Below, piece by piece: positions 43,223-51,662 of a stretch of 64,000 nt of DNA. Positions within the stretch are counted from its first letter, which is position 1, and each line of letters starts with the position of its first letter. A program made the translations under genes and the position numbers. Under the pieces are notes generated by a model. That model worked only from the letters and a program-made list of their open reading frames with translations. It had not been told where the DNA came from and did no database searches. This DNA comes from Thermobispora bispora DSM 43833 (lineage in GTDB: Bacteria > Actinomycetota > Actinomycetes > Streptosporangiales > Streptosporangiaceae): positions 3,720,001 through 3,784,000 of the forward strand of contig NC_014165.1 of NCBI RefSeq assembly GCF_000092645.1. Direction: 5' to 3'.

Positions 43223-44823
43223 GATTCCCCCTCTTGCGCGACCATTTCCCGGAGTACGTTCTTGCGGATCTTTCCGGCCGGCGTCTGCGGCATGTCGGAG
43301 ACGATGACGAGCGATTCCGGCCAGAGCCTGCGCGGAACTCCCTGTCCGGCGAGCCATTCGGTCAGCTCCGCCAATGTCGGTGCCTCGCCGCGGGGCTCTA
43401 TGACCGCGCAGATCCGTTCGCCGAGCCGTTCATCCGGCCGGCCGACGACGGCGACCCGGGCGATCTTCTCGTGTTCCGCGAGCGCGTTCTCGATCGGCAC
43501 CGGGGCGATGTTCACGCCGCCCCGGATGATCAGGTCCTTGAGCCGACCGGTGATGCGCAGATAGCCGTTCTCGTCGACGACGCCGAGATCACCGGTCCGG
43601 AAGAATCCGTCCTTGGTGAAAGACGACCGGTACAGCGCGTCCTGCCCCACGTACCCGAGGAAGAGCGAGGGCGTCCGCATGACCACCTCGCCTTCGGTGC
43701 CGCGCGGGGCGATCTCGCCGTCCTCGGTGATGACCTCCAGGTGAACGCCCGGCAGGACCTTCCCGCAGCTATTGGCGATCAGTTCCGGCGGGTCGTCCGG
43801 GAGGCTCGAGGTGGCGCCGCCCTCGCTCATCGCCCAGATCGATGCGACGAGGGTGTTCGGCATCTCCTGCCGGGCGCGCTCGATCAGCTCGGGTGGGACC
43901 GGCGCACCACCGCACAGGAAGACCTCCATGTCGGCGAGCTTCGGCTCCGGCGAATCCCACTCCGCGTTGACGAGATCGACCAGGAAGGGAGTGGCGGCCA
44001 CGGTGATCGCGCACCGGTGCCGTGCCACGAGCTCCAGCGCGCGCCGGGGGTCCCACCGGTCTTGGATGACCAGTTCCGCACCGGTCAGGATCGACATCCT
44101 GACCCCGTGCCAGAACCCGGTACTGTGCCCCAGGGGTGAGGGCATGAAGATCGATCGGGCACCGGTGACGCAGTACCGCTCGATGACCCCCTGGTTGTAG
44201 GCGGCGAGGCTGTCCTCGGAATGGGCGATGGCCTTGGGGTGCCCGGTCGTACTCGAGGAGAAGAGGATGTGCGCGGTCCCCGGGGGCAACTCCGGGGTGG
44301 ACGGTTCCGGGCCGGTGAAGTCCGCCCAGGTCCGCTGCTCCTGGTCGCCTTCGATGAGCAGCACGTGCAGGCGGCGGCCGAGCTGTTCCGCCACCTGCTT
44401 CGTCTCGGTGGCGAAATCACGGCCGCGGTGGCGGGCCGGGCAGACCAGCGCCTTGGCGCCGACCAGCTGAGCGGTGTAGGCCAGGTGCCCGGGATCGCTC
44501 GTCACCGGCGCCGTCGCGGGGATCAGATCGGCACGGACGGCGGCCAGATGGACTGCGAGCCACTCCGTCCAGTTCGGCATGGCGATGAGCACGACGTCAC
44601 CGGGAGCGAGGCCCCGGGCCCGCATCTCGCCGCCGATCGCGTCAGCGAGATCTCGCAGCTCGGCCCGGGTCAGCCGGTGGCCGCGGTCGTCGATGACCGC
44701 GGTCTTGCCCGGGTCCTGCCGGAGAAGTTCTTGGAAGGCCTCCTTGACGTGGGGAAGCCGGCGCGGTGGCTCGGCATGCCCCGCGGAGGCCTCGGTGGTG
44801 ACGGCGACCTCACTGGTGTCCAC
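43219..44823 (-). CDS. AMP-dependent acyl-CoA synthetase/ligase
   Basis: This 534-aa ANL-superfamily enzyme activates a carboxylic acid to its CoA thioester via an acyl-adenylate. Motifs: the P-loop HILFSSSTTGHPKAIAHS, the A5-like WAMSEGGATS, the FRTGDLGVVDENGYLRITGR hinge and the C-terminal catalytic Lys in TPAGKIRKNVL. As the first gene of the catabolic operon, directly behind the regulated promoter, it probably defines pathway entry. Confidence 0.94.
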   Translation of the reverse strand: MDTSEVAVTTEASAGHAEPPRRLPHVKEAFQELLRQDPGKTAVIDDRGHRLTRAELRDLADAIGGEMRARGLAPGDVVLIAMPNWTEWLAVHLAAVRADLIPATAPVTSDPGHLAYTAQLVGAKALVCPARHRGRDFATETKQVAEQLGRRLHVLLIEGDQEQRTWADFTGPEPSTPELPPGTAHILFSSSTTGHPKAIAHSEDSLAAYNQGVIERYCVTGARSIFMPSPLGHSTGFWHGVRMSILTGAELVIQDRWDPRRALELVARHRCAITVAATPFLVDLVNAEWDSPEPKLADMEVFLCGGAPVPPELIERARQEMPNTLVASIWAMSEGGATSSLPDDPPELIANSCGKVLPGVHLEVITEDGEIAPRGTEGEVVMRTPSLFLGYVGQDALYRSSFTKDGFFRTGDLGVVDENGYLRITGRLKDLIIRGGVNIAPVPIENALAEHEKIARVAVVGRPDERLGERICAVIEPRGEAPTLAELTEWLAGQGVPRRLWPESLVIVSDMPQTPAGKIRKNVLREMVAQEGES

Positions 44824-44873
44824 GTGACTTCCTTCGACGCGAGAGGCGACTGCCGCGGTGGATGGGCAGCTCG

Positions 44874-44936
44874 ATTCTGTGGCCCGCCCTACCGCAAGTC
44901 AAGAGAGTGACATCGCTTTTTTGAAAAGGCGATGTC
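44874..44936 (-). promoter_or_regulatory. Promoter and operator of the catabolic operon
   Basis: On the minus strand, TTGACT (44902-44897) and CAGAAT (44879-44874) are spaced by 17 bp. Directly upstream is a strong inverted repeat: GACATCGC (44909-44916) and GCGATGTC (44929-44936) with an inner CTTTT/AAAAG. The divergent TetR gene starts at 44984, so the dyad serves both directions. Confidence 0.7.
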
Positions 44937-44983
44937 GCTATCACGATGGCCTGCTACGATCAGTGCCGAGGGAGAGGAGGGTG

Positions 44984-45655
44984 ATGGCGCACACGCCGAG
45001 CACCGCCAAGGGCAGGAACACCAGGGCGCGGATCCTGAGCGCCGCCCGGCAGGTCTTCGGTCGCGACGGATACGTCGGCACCACCATGAGCGCGGTGGCT
45101 TCAGAGGCCGACATGTCCCTGGGAGGGCTCTACCGGTACTTCCGGGACAAGGAAGACCTGTTCGCCGCCCTCATCGCGGACACCCATGAAGAGCTCTTCC
45201 AGGCCAGCGGCAACACGCCCCACGACCTCGCCACCAGCCCATACGAGGCCATCCTCGAGGCCAACCAAGGCTACCTGACCCACTACCACCGGAACCGCGA
45301 CATCATGCGGACCCTGGTCGAGGCGGCGAGCGTGGAAGAGCGGTTCCGCGACTACTGGTGGGAGATGCGCAACCGCCACATCGCCCGGTTCGCCACGGCG
45401 CTGAAGGTCAAGTGCGGCATCGAGGAGGTCGATGGCCTGGCCGTGGACGACCTCGCCGAGGCGGCGGCGTGCATGGTCGAGCAGTCCGCCTACGTCTGGT
45501 ACGCACAGGACCGGCTCCGCGAGGCGACCATGCCCATCGACCGGGCGGCGCGCATCGTGACCCGGATCTGGTACAACGCGTTCTTCGGCGGCGAGACGCC
45601 ACCCGCCGGGCGAGGGTCGCACCCCGGCGAACGGTACGCCACGGCCGACGCGTGA
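44984..45655 (+). CDS. TetR-family regulator of the catabolic operon
   Basis: This 223-aa protein has an N-terminal HTH: RARILSAARQVFGRDGYVGT, then MSAVASEADMSLGGLYRYFRDKEDL. The C-terminal domain resembles TetR_C regulators of acyl-CoA pathways. The ATG at 44984 has GGAGAGGAGGG upstream; the open frame starts earlier but lacks a ribosome-binding site there. It is divergent from the ligase-led operon across the GACATCGC dyad, and an acyl-CoA thioester is the likely inducer. Confidence 0.93.
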   Translation: MAHTPSTAKGRNTRARILSAARQVFGRDGYVGTTMSAVASEADMSLGGLYRYFRDKEDLFAALIADTHEELFQASGNTPHDLATSPYEAILEANQGYLTHYHRNRDIMRTLVEAASVEERFRDYWWEMRNRHIARFATALKVKCGIEEVDGLAVDDLAEAAACMVEQSAYVWYAQDRLREATMPIDRAARIVTRIWYNAFFGGETPPAGRGSHPGERYATADA

Positions 45656-46379
45656 TCCCGCCCCGCGGCGGGCGGTGGGGCATCCGTGGGAACCGGCCCC
45701 GGCCGGCACGGCCGCGCTCGTAGCGGATCATGTCGCACGCCCGGGCTGAGACGTGCCCGGCGGCGCCGGTGCGGCGGTTCGCCGGCGCACGCGGCCTGAC
45801 AGCGCGTATCCGGGCCGGGAGCGTCCCGCATCATCGGCTCGGCTCCTCCTCCCCTCCAGCCGTGTCCCCGGGCGTCCACCGCGCGTCTGCTCAGGGGCCA
45901 TCCCGCATGCCGACCCGGCCGGGCACGCAGGTGCTCGCGGATGAAAGGAATGCCGGTCGATCGGGCCCTCGTGCCGGCCCCGCACGCCCGCCTCCCTCGG
46001 TCGCGCGCCGTGCCGGCACGCCTCCGCCACCCCAGCGCCCGCCCCGCTCCCCGCGACCCCCGGCGATTCCGGTCAGTGTGCCGGTCCCCGCATGACGGTG
46101 CCGCCGGTCACGAGCGGAGTGCCCACCGCCGGCGCCGCCTCGGCCTCCGGCGATGCCGTCAGGCCGGCAGCTGCCGAACGCGCCCCAGAGCCGCCGCGGC
46201 CGTACCCCGTCACGGTGGGGTGATAAGGGATGACTTATCGCGACCCCTCCCGTTTCCGACCCTAGGATGATGATCCGCAAGGGTTTCGGGTCAGGAACGG
46301 AGACAGCCGGATGTAAAGCGCCCGCGGGCTCACCGCTCGCCGTCGGCTGTCGCTGAGGCGCTATCGCTAAGGAGTTCAG
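45656..46379. other. Long intergenic region, no supported gene
   Basis: These 724 bp are very GC-rich with Arg/Pro/Ala-rich shadow frames only. One clean inverted repeat is present: GATAAG-GGATGA-CTTATC at 46222-46239, about 140 bp before the DUF4328 gene, a possible operator for it. Confidence 0.5.
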
Positions 46380-47441
46380 GTGTATCCCCCTCCGCCGTCC
46401 ACCCCCAATTCACCATGGCCGCCGCCCCCTCCGGGGCAGGTGCCGCCGCCGGCCGGGCCGGAACCTCACCCTGGATCCCAGGTCCCGCCCTCCGCCGGGC
46501 CGGGGTATCACCCCGGATCCCAGGTTCCGCCTGCGGGGCCGGGACCTCACCCGGGAGCTCAGGTTCCGCCGCCGGCCTATCCCCCACCGGGCGGCGCCGG
46601 CCAGCCGCACGGCGGCCCCGCCCAGCCGCACAGTGGCCCCGCCCAGCCGCACGGTGGTCCCGCTCAGCCGCACGGTTACCAGCCGCCCATGCCCCCGCCG
46701 CCGGGGGCCTACGGGCAGCCCATGCCTCCCGCACCGGGACCGCACCCGGCGGCGCCCGCGCAGCTCCGGCCGGTGCGCGGACTGAGAACGGCCGCCGTCG
46801 TCATGCTGGCCATCGACGCCGTGGTGTGCCTGATCGCGTCGATCATCGACGTGGAGCGCGCCGCGCTCATCCAGCGGATCATCGACGACGAGCCTGTCGA
46901 GATCGAGGAGATCAAGGCCAGTGACGCGCTCTATGCGGCCTCGGGCCTGCTGGAGCTCGCCGTCTATTTCGTCACGGCCGTCATGTTCCTGATCTGGCTC
47001 TACCGGGCCCGGATCAACGCGGAGCTGCTGAGCCCGTGGCCGCACCGGCGGAGCAGACCGTGGGTGATCTGGGGATGGATCGTCCCGATCATCAGCCTCT
47101 GGTTCCCCAAGCAGATCGTCGATGACATCTGGGCGTCGTCCCAGCCCGGTGTCCTGGCGCGGTCCCGGGATCTCGCCTCGGCACCCCGATCCGGCCTGAT
47201 CTGGGCATGGTGGCTGGCGTGGGTGTTCAGCCTGTGGATCGGGCAGGTGTCGGCCCGGCTGTTCCGGAAGGCCGACGAGCTCCCCGAGCTCAAGCAGGCG
47301 GCGCAGATGGACATCTTCCTCAACTTCGCGACCATCGTCGCGGCGATCCTCGCCATCGCGGTCGTGCTGTCGATCACCCGGCACCAGGAGAACCACCGCC
47401 TGACCGCGATGTCACCGTGGCAGCCGCACCCTCCGATGTGA
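46380..47441 (+). CDS. DUF4328 membrane protein with Pro-rich N terminus
   Basis: This 353-aa protein starts with a ~130-residue disordered segment of Pro/Gly/His/Gln repeats (for example GGPAQPHSGPAQPHGGPAQP), then four hydrophobic segments (about 137-155, 188-205, 225-245, 275-295 and a final one at about 320-340). The DUF4328 core RINAELLSPWPHRRSRPWVIWGW and VPIISLWFPKQIVDDIW is clearly present. The function of DUF4328 is not known; Pro-rich tails often mediate protein-protein contacts at the membrane. Start is GTG at 46380. Confidence 0.88.
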   Translation: MYPPPPSTPNSPWPPPPPGQVPPPAGPEPHPGSQVPPSAGPGYHPGSQVPPAGPGPHPGAQVPPPAYPPPGGAGQPHGGPAQPHSGPAQPHGGPAQPHGYQPPMPPPPGAYGQPMPPAPGPHPAAPAQLRPVRGLRTAAVVMLAIDAVVCLIASIIDVERAALIQRIIDDEPVEIEEIKASDALYAASGLLELAVYFVTAVMFLIWLYRARINAELLSPWPHRRSRPWVIWGWIVPIISLWFPKQIVDDIWASSQPGVLARSRDLASAPRSGLIWAWWLAWVFSLWIGQVSARLFRKADELPELKQAAQMDIFLNFATIVAAILAIAVVLSITRHQENHRLTAMSPWQPHPPM

Positions 47442-47822
47442 CCCCGCTGCCCGGCCGTGCCGGGCGCGGCGGGTTCGCGGCCGCCTGCCGGCGCGGACGC
47501 CACCCGCGATAGACCACCGCGCCTTCCCGCACCGCCCCCGCGCCCTCCCACGCCGGCCGGGGACGGCCCGCCGTACGGGCACACCCCGCGGCGGCGAGCG
47601 GCGCGCCACGCATCACGCCAGGCCGGTTCCCCGCGCCGGCCCCGCCGGTCCGGTACGGCATCGCCCGCGACGGCACGCCGTACCCACCGACGGCCTGGGC
47701 ACGATCGGGCGGCCGGGTCCCCCGGACACCGGAGCGCGGACCGCCGCCCGGGCACGCCCCGGTCGCCACTCGATCAGGCCAAAGGAACCCGGGCCCTGGC
47801 CGAGCCGGCCGAGCTCCCGCCA
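47442..47822. other. Intergenic, no supported gene
   Basis: 381 bp between convergent genes; open frames are shadow-like and no clear hairpin terminator was found. Confidence 0.5.
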
Positions 47823-48911
47823 TCACGGCAGGTCGGGCTGCCAGATGACGCGCTCGGGGTAGACGTGCGCGATCGGGGAGAGCCGGTATCTGCTGCCCTC
47901 GGTGGCGTCCGCGTCGAACACCCAGCCGACCCCTTGGTACGCGAACGGGGTGGCCTGCCGGGCCGCGGTGCACCGCTCGGGGTCCGTCACCACCGTCTGG
48001 CCCGGCGCCACGGTGAGCACGTCCGTTTCCCGCATCCCGGGGCACGGATTCCACGAGTCGGCCCGCACGTACTCCAAGCGCGCCTTGACCTTCGACGGCG
48101 CCTCCCCGCGATTCTCGATCTTGAGTGCGAAGAGGATCCGGTCCGCGTCCACCCGGGCGCAGACCCGCCAGAGGACCTCGTCCGGTCCGTCATAGGGGGC
48201 ACTGCACCGGCTGTCCCCGCCGAGGGTCCCCTTCTCCAGGCCGGCGGGTGCCGCGGACGACATCCGGGTGATCGGTGTGGCCGGCACGGAGGAGGATCCG
48301 GACGCGCGAGGATCCTGCGGCCGCTCACCCACCACGATGGCCGCTCCCACCGTGGCGGCGAGGGCGACCACCGCGCCGCCGACGGCGAAGGTGCGCCGCG
48401 TCAGCCATCCATGCAGGCGCCGCCACCGCGGCGTCGCTCCGTGGCCGGCCGCGGGAACCGCTCCGTCCGCGGGCGGGGCGGGAGCGCGGTCCGCCGCCCG
48501 GCCGGTGTCTCCGTCCGGGTACGGCACGGCCGCTGCGGGGGCGGTGGCGGCCTGTGGTGCGGCGCCGGTCTGGGGTGCGGCGGCGCCGTTCATGGAAGTT
48601 TCGAGATACTCGGCCGCCCGTGCTCTCCAGCGCTGATGCGGCTCAAGCCGCTCGCGCGCCCGGTCCACCCGCTCGGCGAGCCGGATGAGCCGTTCGGCGT
48701 CGGCGCCCGGTAACCGCAGCGCTTCGGCGATCTTCTCGGCCAAGCCGGCGCCGGGCAGGGCGATCCGGCTCGACCAGATCTGCTTACGCCCGCTGAGCCA
48801 GCGGGAGATCCGGGACTCATCAGCGGATACCCCCAGATCGCGCAGCCGCTTGACGAGCACCTTCGCCGGTAGGCCCGCCCGATCGACGACGGCCCGGAAC
48901 TCGCCGGACAC
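47823..48911 (-). CDS. HTH-transmembrane protein of unknown function, possibly frameshifted at the 5' end
   Basis: This protein of about 362 aa has an N-terminal helix-turn-helix-like segment (AGLPAKVLVKRLRDLGVSADESRISRWLSG), a helical part, a Pro/Ala linker, one membrane helix near residue 178 (FAVGGAVVALAATVGAAIVV) and an extracytoplasmic domain with Cys pairs (SRCSAPYDG, RVCARV, NPCPGM, ERCTAA). An in-phase-shifted ORF just upstream (ATG 48972: MHDAEVGFEKLADDLGTALDE) looks like the missing N terminus, with a 1-base loss or 2-base gain at about 48908-48914. So the true start may be 48972 with a frameshift. Similar HTH-TM proteins may sense cell-wall stress, but this is unproven. Confidence 0.6.
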   Translation of the reverse strand: MSGEFRAVVDRAGLPAKVLVKRLRDLGVSADESRISRWLSGRKQIWSSRIALPGAGLAEKIAEALRLPGADAERLIRLAERVDRARERLEPHQRWRARAAEYLETSMNGAAAPQTGAAPQAATAPAAAVPYPDGDTGRAADRAPAPPADGAVPAAGHGATPRWRRLHGWLTRRTFAVGGAVVALAATVGAAIVVGERPQDPRASGSSSVPATPITRMSSAAPAGLEKGTLGGDSRCSAPYDGPDEVLWRVCARVDADRILFALKIENRGEAPSKVKARLEYVRADSWNPCPGMRETDVLTVAPGQTVVTDPERCTAARQATPFAYQGVGWVFDADATEGSRYRLSPIAHVYPERVIWQPDLP

Positions 48912-49149
48912 TCATCCAGCGCCGTGCCGAGATCGTCGGCCAGCTTCTCGAAGCCCACCTCCGCGTCGTGCATTGGGTCGGCTCCCCCTCGCCCCGTCGT
49001 ACCGCAGCCCGATCTACGCAGGTCACTGCACCGGACCCGGAATTCGCGCCACGCCGAACCCGCGGCGGCCGCTGTGGCGGCGAACACCGCGGTGGCCTGT
49101 GGCGAACCTTCACCGCCAAAGCTAGATCAAATCACTGGGGAGATTGAGC

Positions 49150-49368
49150 ATGATCAGAAAAGTCGCCTTACCGATCGCACCTCGGCCGCGAAGCCCAGGC
49201 CCTGGGACGCCACGTCAGACGAGCGACGCCGACCTCTCCCGGCTCTGGATCCGCAGCGGCCCGGATGGCCTGATCACCCAGGTCCAGGGCCGTTGCCGCG
49301 AGGCGCCCATGCCGGCCGCGGATGGCTTGAGGATCTTCTTCTCTCCGCGCTGCACCGGCACGCAATAG
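49150..49368 (+). CDS. Possible small protein
   Basis: 72 aa from ATG 49150 with GGGGAG about 8 bases upstream. It is basic at the N terminus (MIRKVALPIAPRPRS) and has two Cys late in the chain. No family is recognised, and coding evidence is weak. Confidence 0.3.
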   Translation: MIRKVALPIAPRPRSPGPGTPRQTSDADLSRLWIRSGPDGLITQVQGRCREAPMPAADGLRIFFSPRCTGTQ

Positions 49369-49431
49369 GTCAACTCATTGGCTGACTAATCTATCGGTTG
49401 CCAAGTAAATGGTCATTTAGGAGGGTGATTA

Positions 49432-50082
49432 ATGGGTCGCCGGACTTGGATACCCGGCATCCTCGTCCTCGCGTTGACCCTCTCCGGCTGCGGCATGCTC
49501 GGTTTTCAGGGCGACGTCAGCGCGCGGGACGTGTCGCAGACGGAGAGCAGGGCGGAACAGAACACCACCGAGGACCGGGAGCAGAACACCCAGGACGCGG
49601 AAGCCCAGGCTCAGCGAGACGCCTCCGCGGAGCAGGCGGGCTCGGCCACGCCCGGGGTCGCGGACACCTCCAAGGCGATCATCAAGGCGACCTTCGACGC
49701 GCCGTTCGCGCCCAACGGGAAAGTGGACGTCGCCATTCACAGCTTCAAGCGCCGCGGGAAGCTGGTGGACCTGGTCTTCTCGCTGACGCCGCGCCTCCCC
49801 GAAGGGCAGGAGCACCATGAGAAGCAGCTCAGCCCGTTCGACATCCTGGGGGATCAGAGCTTCACCGTCACCTTGATCGACACCGTGAACATGAAGCGGC
49901 ACGTCGTGGTCAAGGACTCCCGGGGCAAGGAGCTCAAGCCCGACGACGTGTGGACCGAGACCCACCTCGGTCAGCCGATGGTGCTCACCTACACCTTCGC
50001 GGCGCCGCCGGAGAACGTCACGAAGATGGACGTGCACATCGCGAACTGGGCGCCGTTCACCGACGTCCCGCTGGAGTCGTGA
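49432..50082 (+). CDS. Lipoprotein of unknown function paired with an OmpA-domain protein
   Basis: This 216-aa protein has a lipoprotein signal with lipobox LSGC (Cys20), then a Glu/Gln/Asp-rich linker (about 35-75), then an Ig-like beta domain (KVDVAIHSFKRRGKLVDLVFSL...VLTYTFAAPPENVTKMDVHI) reminiscent of DUF4352-type domains. GGAGGGTG precedes the start. Its stop overlaps the OmpA-domain gene's ATG (TGATG), so the two are translationally coupled and probably form one envelope complex. Confidence 0.85.
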   Translation: MGRRTWIPGILVLALTLSGCGMLGFQGDVSARDVSQTESRAEQNTTEDREQNTQDAEAQAQRDASAEQAGSATPGVADTSKAIIKATFDAPFAPNGKVDVAIHSFKRRGKLVDLVFSLTPRLPEGQEHHEKQLSPFDILGDQSFTVTLIDTVNMKRHVVVKDSRGKELKPDDVWTETHLGQPMVLTYTFAAPPENVTKMDVHIANWAPFTDVPLES

Positions 50083-50612
50083 TGTGGCGGGCATTCGCCG
50101 CACTGCCGCTCCTGCTGACCACCCCGAGCCCGGAGCCCTCGGTGCCGCCCTCGGCGATCCAGGAGTCGATCAGGGACCTGGCGGTCTCCGACTTCATCCG
50201 TGACCTGACGCTCACCATCGAGCCGCTGGAGGTGGAGACGCAGGTCGGCGACCGGACCACGGTGTCGATCTCGTCGGACGTGCTCTTCGCCTTCGACAAG
50301 GCCGACCTCACCGAGGTCGCCAAGCGCCGGATCGCCGAGCTCGCCAAGCGCCTGCAGAACGTGAAGGGCGTGGTGCTGGTCGAGGGGCACACCGACGCGC
50401 TCGGCTCCGCGGCGTACAACCTGCGCCTGTCCCGGCTCCGCGCCAACGCGGTCAAGGAAGAGCTGAGCAAGGCGGTCCCCGGCCTGCAGATCAAGGCCGT
50501 CGGGTACGGCGAGACCCGCCCGATCGCGCCCAACAAGACGAAGGACGGCAAGGACAACCCCGAAGGCCGGGCGAAGAACCGCCGGGTGACCATCTCCTAC
50601 CGGGGTGGCTGA
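50082..50612 (+). CDS. OmpA-family C-terminal domain protein
   Basis: This 176-aa protein has a short N-terminal hydrophobic segment, a spacer, and a peptidoglycan-binding OmpA C-terminal domain: SSDVLFAFDKADLTEVAKRR, the VVLVEGHTDALGSAAYNLRLS core (with the D and R that contact meso-DAP) and a C-terminal NPEGRAKNRRVTISYR. OmpA-domain proteins anchor envelope proteins to the wall; in Gram-positive actinomycetes they occur in only a few contexts (such as ArfA/OmpATb of mycobacteria). Confidence 0.9.
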   Translation: MWRAFAALPLLLTTPSPEPSVPPSAIQESIRDLAVSDFIRDLTLTIEPLEVETQVGDRTTVSISSDVLFAFDKADLTEVAKRRIAELAKRLQNVKGVVLVEGHTDALGSAAYNLRLSRLRANAVKEELSKAVPGLQIKAVGYGETRPIAPNKTKDGKDNPEGRAKNRRVTISYRGG

Positions 50613-50661
50613 CCGTTTCCCGGGGTAGGGCCTACTCCGCGGGCCGCCCCGGGTGCCCGGT

Positions 50662-50690
50662 GCTCCCGGCCGTCTCCGCCGGCCGGGAGC
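50662..50690 (+). terminator. Hairpin after the OmpA-domain gene
   Basis: GCTCCCGGCC (50662-50671), 9-nt loop, GGCCGGGAGC (50681-50690): a perfect 10-bp stem 50 bp past the stop. Confidence 0.75.
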
Positions 50691-50848
50691 GGCCCGCTCA
50701 CGAACGGAACCGGGAAGCCGCTCACCACCGCGATCCGTCCACGGCCCAGGCCTCCTGCCGCTGTGCTCGGGCATGGAGCGTCGCGTCACATTCCGGCGCG
50801 CCGTTCCGCCGGAGAGGCGTACCGGTCGACAACGGCAAGGAGTGCGCC

Positions 50849-51322
50849 ATGGAGCCACGGTTGGACCTGCTGAGCACCCGGGCCGGCGGCGACCTGTTCA
50901 CGATGCTGGTCTCGGCGAACAACGCGCTCGCCGCCTCGCCGCTGCCGCGGGCCACGCAGGAGCTGGTGAAGATCCGCGCCAGCCAGATCAACGGTTGCGG
51001 GTTCTGCGTCGACATGCACACCAAGGAGGCGGCGCACGCCGGGGAGAGCCCGGTGCGCCTCAACCTGATCGCGGCGTGGCGGGAGGCCACGGTGTTCACC
51101 GGCGCCGAGCGCGCCGCCCTGGAACTGGTGGAGCAGGGCACCCGGCTCGCGGACGCGGCCGGTGGCGTGACGGACGAGGCGTGGGCGGACGCCGCCGAGC
51201 ACTACGACGAGGAGCAGCTCGCCGCCCTGGTGTGCCAGATCGCCCTGATCAACGCCTTCAACCGCCTGAGCGTCATCGTCAAGCGGCCCGCCGGTTCGTA
51301 TCGGCCCGGCCGGTACGCGTGA
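50849..51322 (+). CDS. Carboxymuconolactone decarboxylase/AhpD-like protein
   Basis: This 157-aa protein has the CMD motif EL(V)KIRASQINGCGFCVDMH: the CxxC (CGFC) and the following His are the AhpD-type redox/proton-relay residues. It is likely an alkylhydroperoxidase-like antioxidant protein rather than a decarboxylase. ATG 50849 is preceded by CAAGGAGTGC. A CGTCACA-N16-CGCC sequence upstream (50784-50810) is a weak resemblance to ECF41 promoters (TGTCACA...CGTC); ECF41 often controls CMD genes, but the sigma gene is 20 kb away. Confidence 0.92.
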   Translation: MEPRLDLLSTRAGGDLFTMLVSANNALAASPLPRATQELVKIRASQINGCGFCVDMHTKEAAHAGESPVRLNLIAAWREATVFTGAERAALELVEQGTRLADAAGGVTDEAWADAAEHYDEEQLAALVCQIALINAFNRLSVIVKRPAGSYRPGRYA

Positions 51323-51415
51323 CCCGGCGGTCTGGCCGGTACACGTGACCCGCCGGTCTGGCCGGTACACGTGACCCGCCGGTCTGGCCGGTACGCGTGA
51401 CCCGGCGGCCCGGCC
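51312..51415. repeat. 26-bp tandem repeat, four copies
   Basis: Four units beginning GGTACRCGTGACCCGSCGG at 51312, 51338, 51364 and 51390 have an exact period of 26 bp. The first unit contains the stop codon of the CMD gene. Each unit has a CGCGTG or CACGTG core flanked by GGTAC/GACC. The rest of 51416-51662 is GC-rich and gene-free. Confidence 0.9.
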
Positions 51416-51662
51416 GCCGACGTTCCGGCCGGCCTCGCCCGGAAACGGGCCGGCCCTCGGCGTTTCCCGCCCTGGGCGCGGGCGGCCCGGCGGGCGGGAG
51501 CGCGGAGGGTCCCACCGCCGCGCCGCGCTCCTTGGGCGGCCGGCGAGCCGGCCCCGGCCCGCGCGCCGAGGCGGGGGATTCCTTCCGGCTTGTGAGACAA
51601 GCCATACCACGATCCGGACAGATCCGCTTGGACGAGCAGCTCCGGTGCGCCAAACTGGGGCG

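Noticed and set aside
45656-46379. Several short open frames
   Set aside because: All lack a ribosome-binding site and have shadow-like composition.
51312-51415. CRISPR array
   Set aside because: The units are directly adjacent with no unique spacers.
51397-51662. 89-codon frame between the AhpD-like gene and trpB2
   Set aside because: It begins within repeats and is Pro/Arg/Gly-rich without a start signal.
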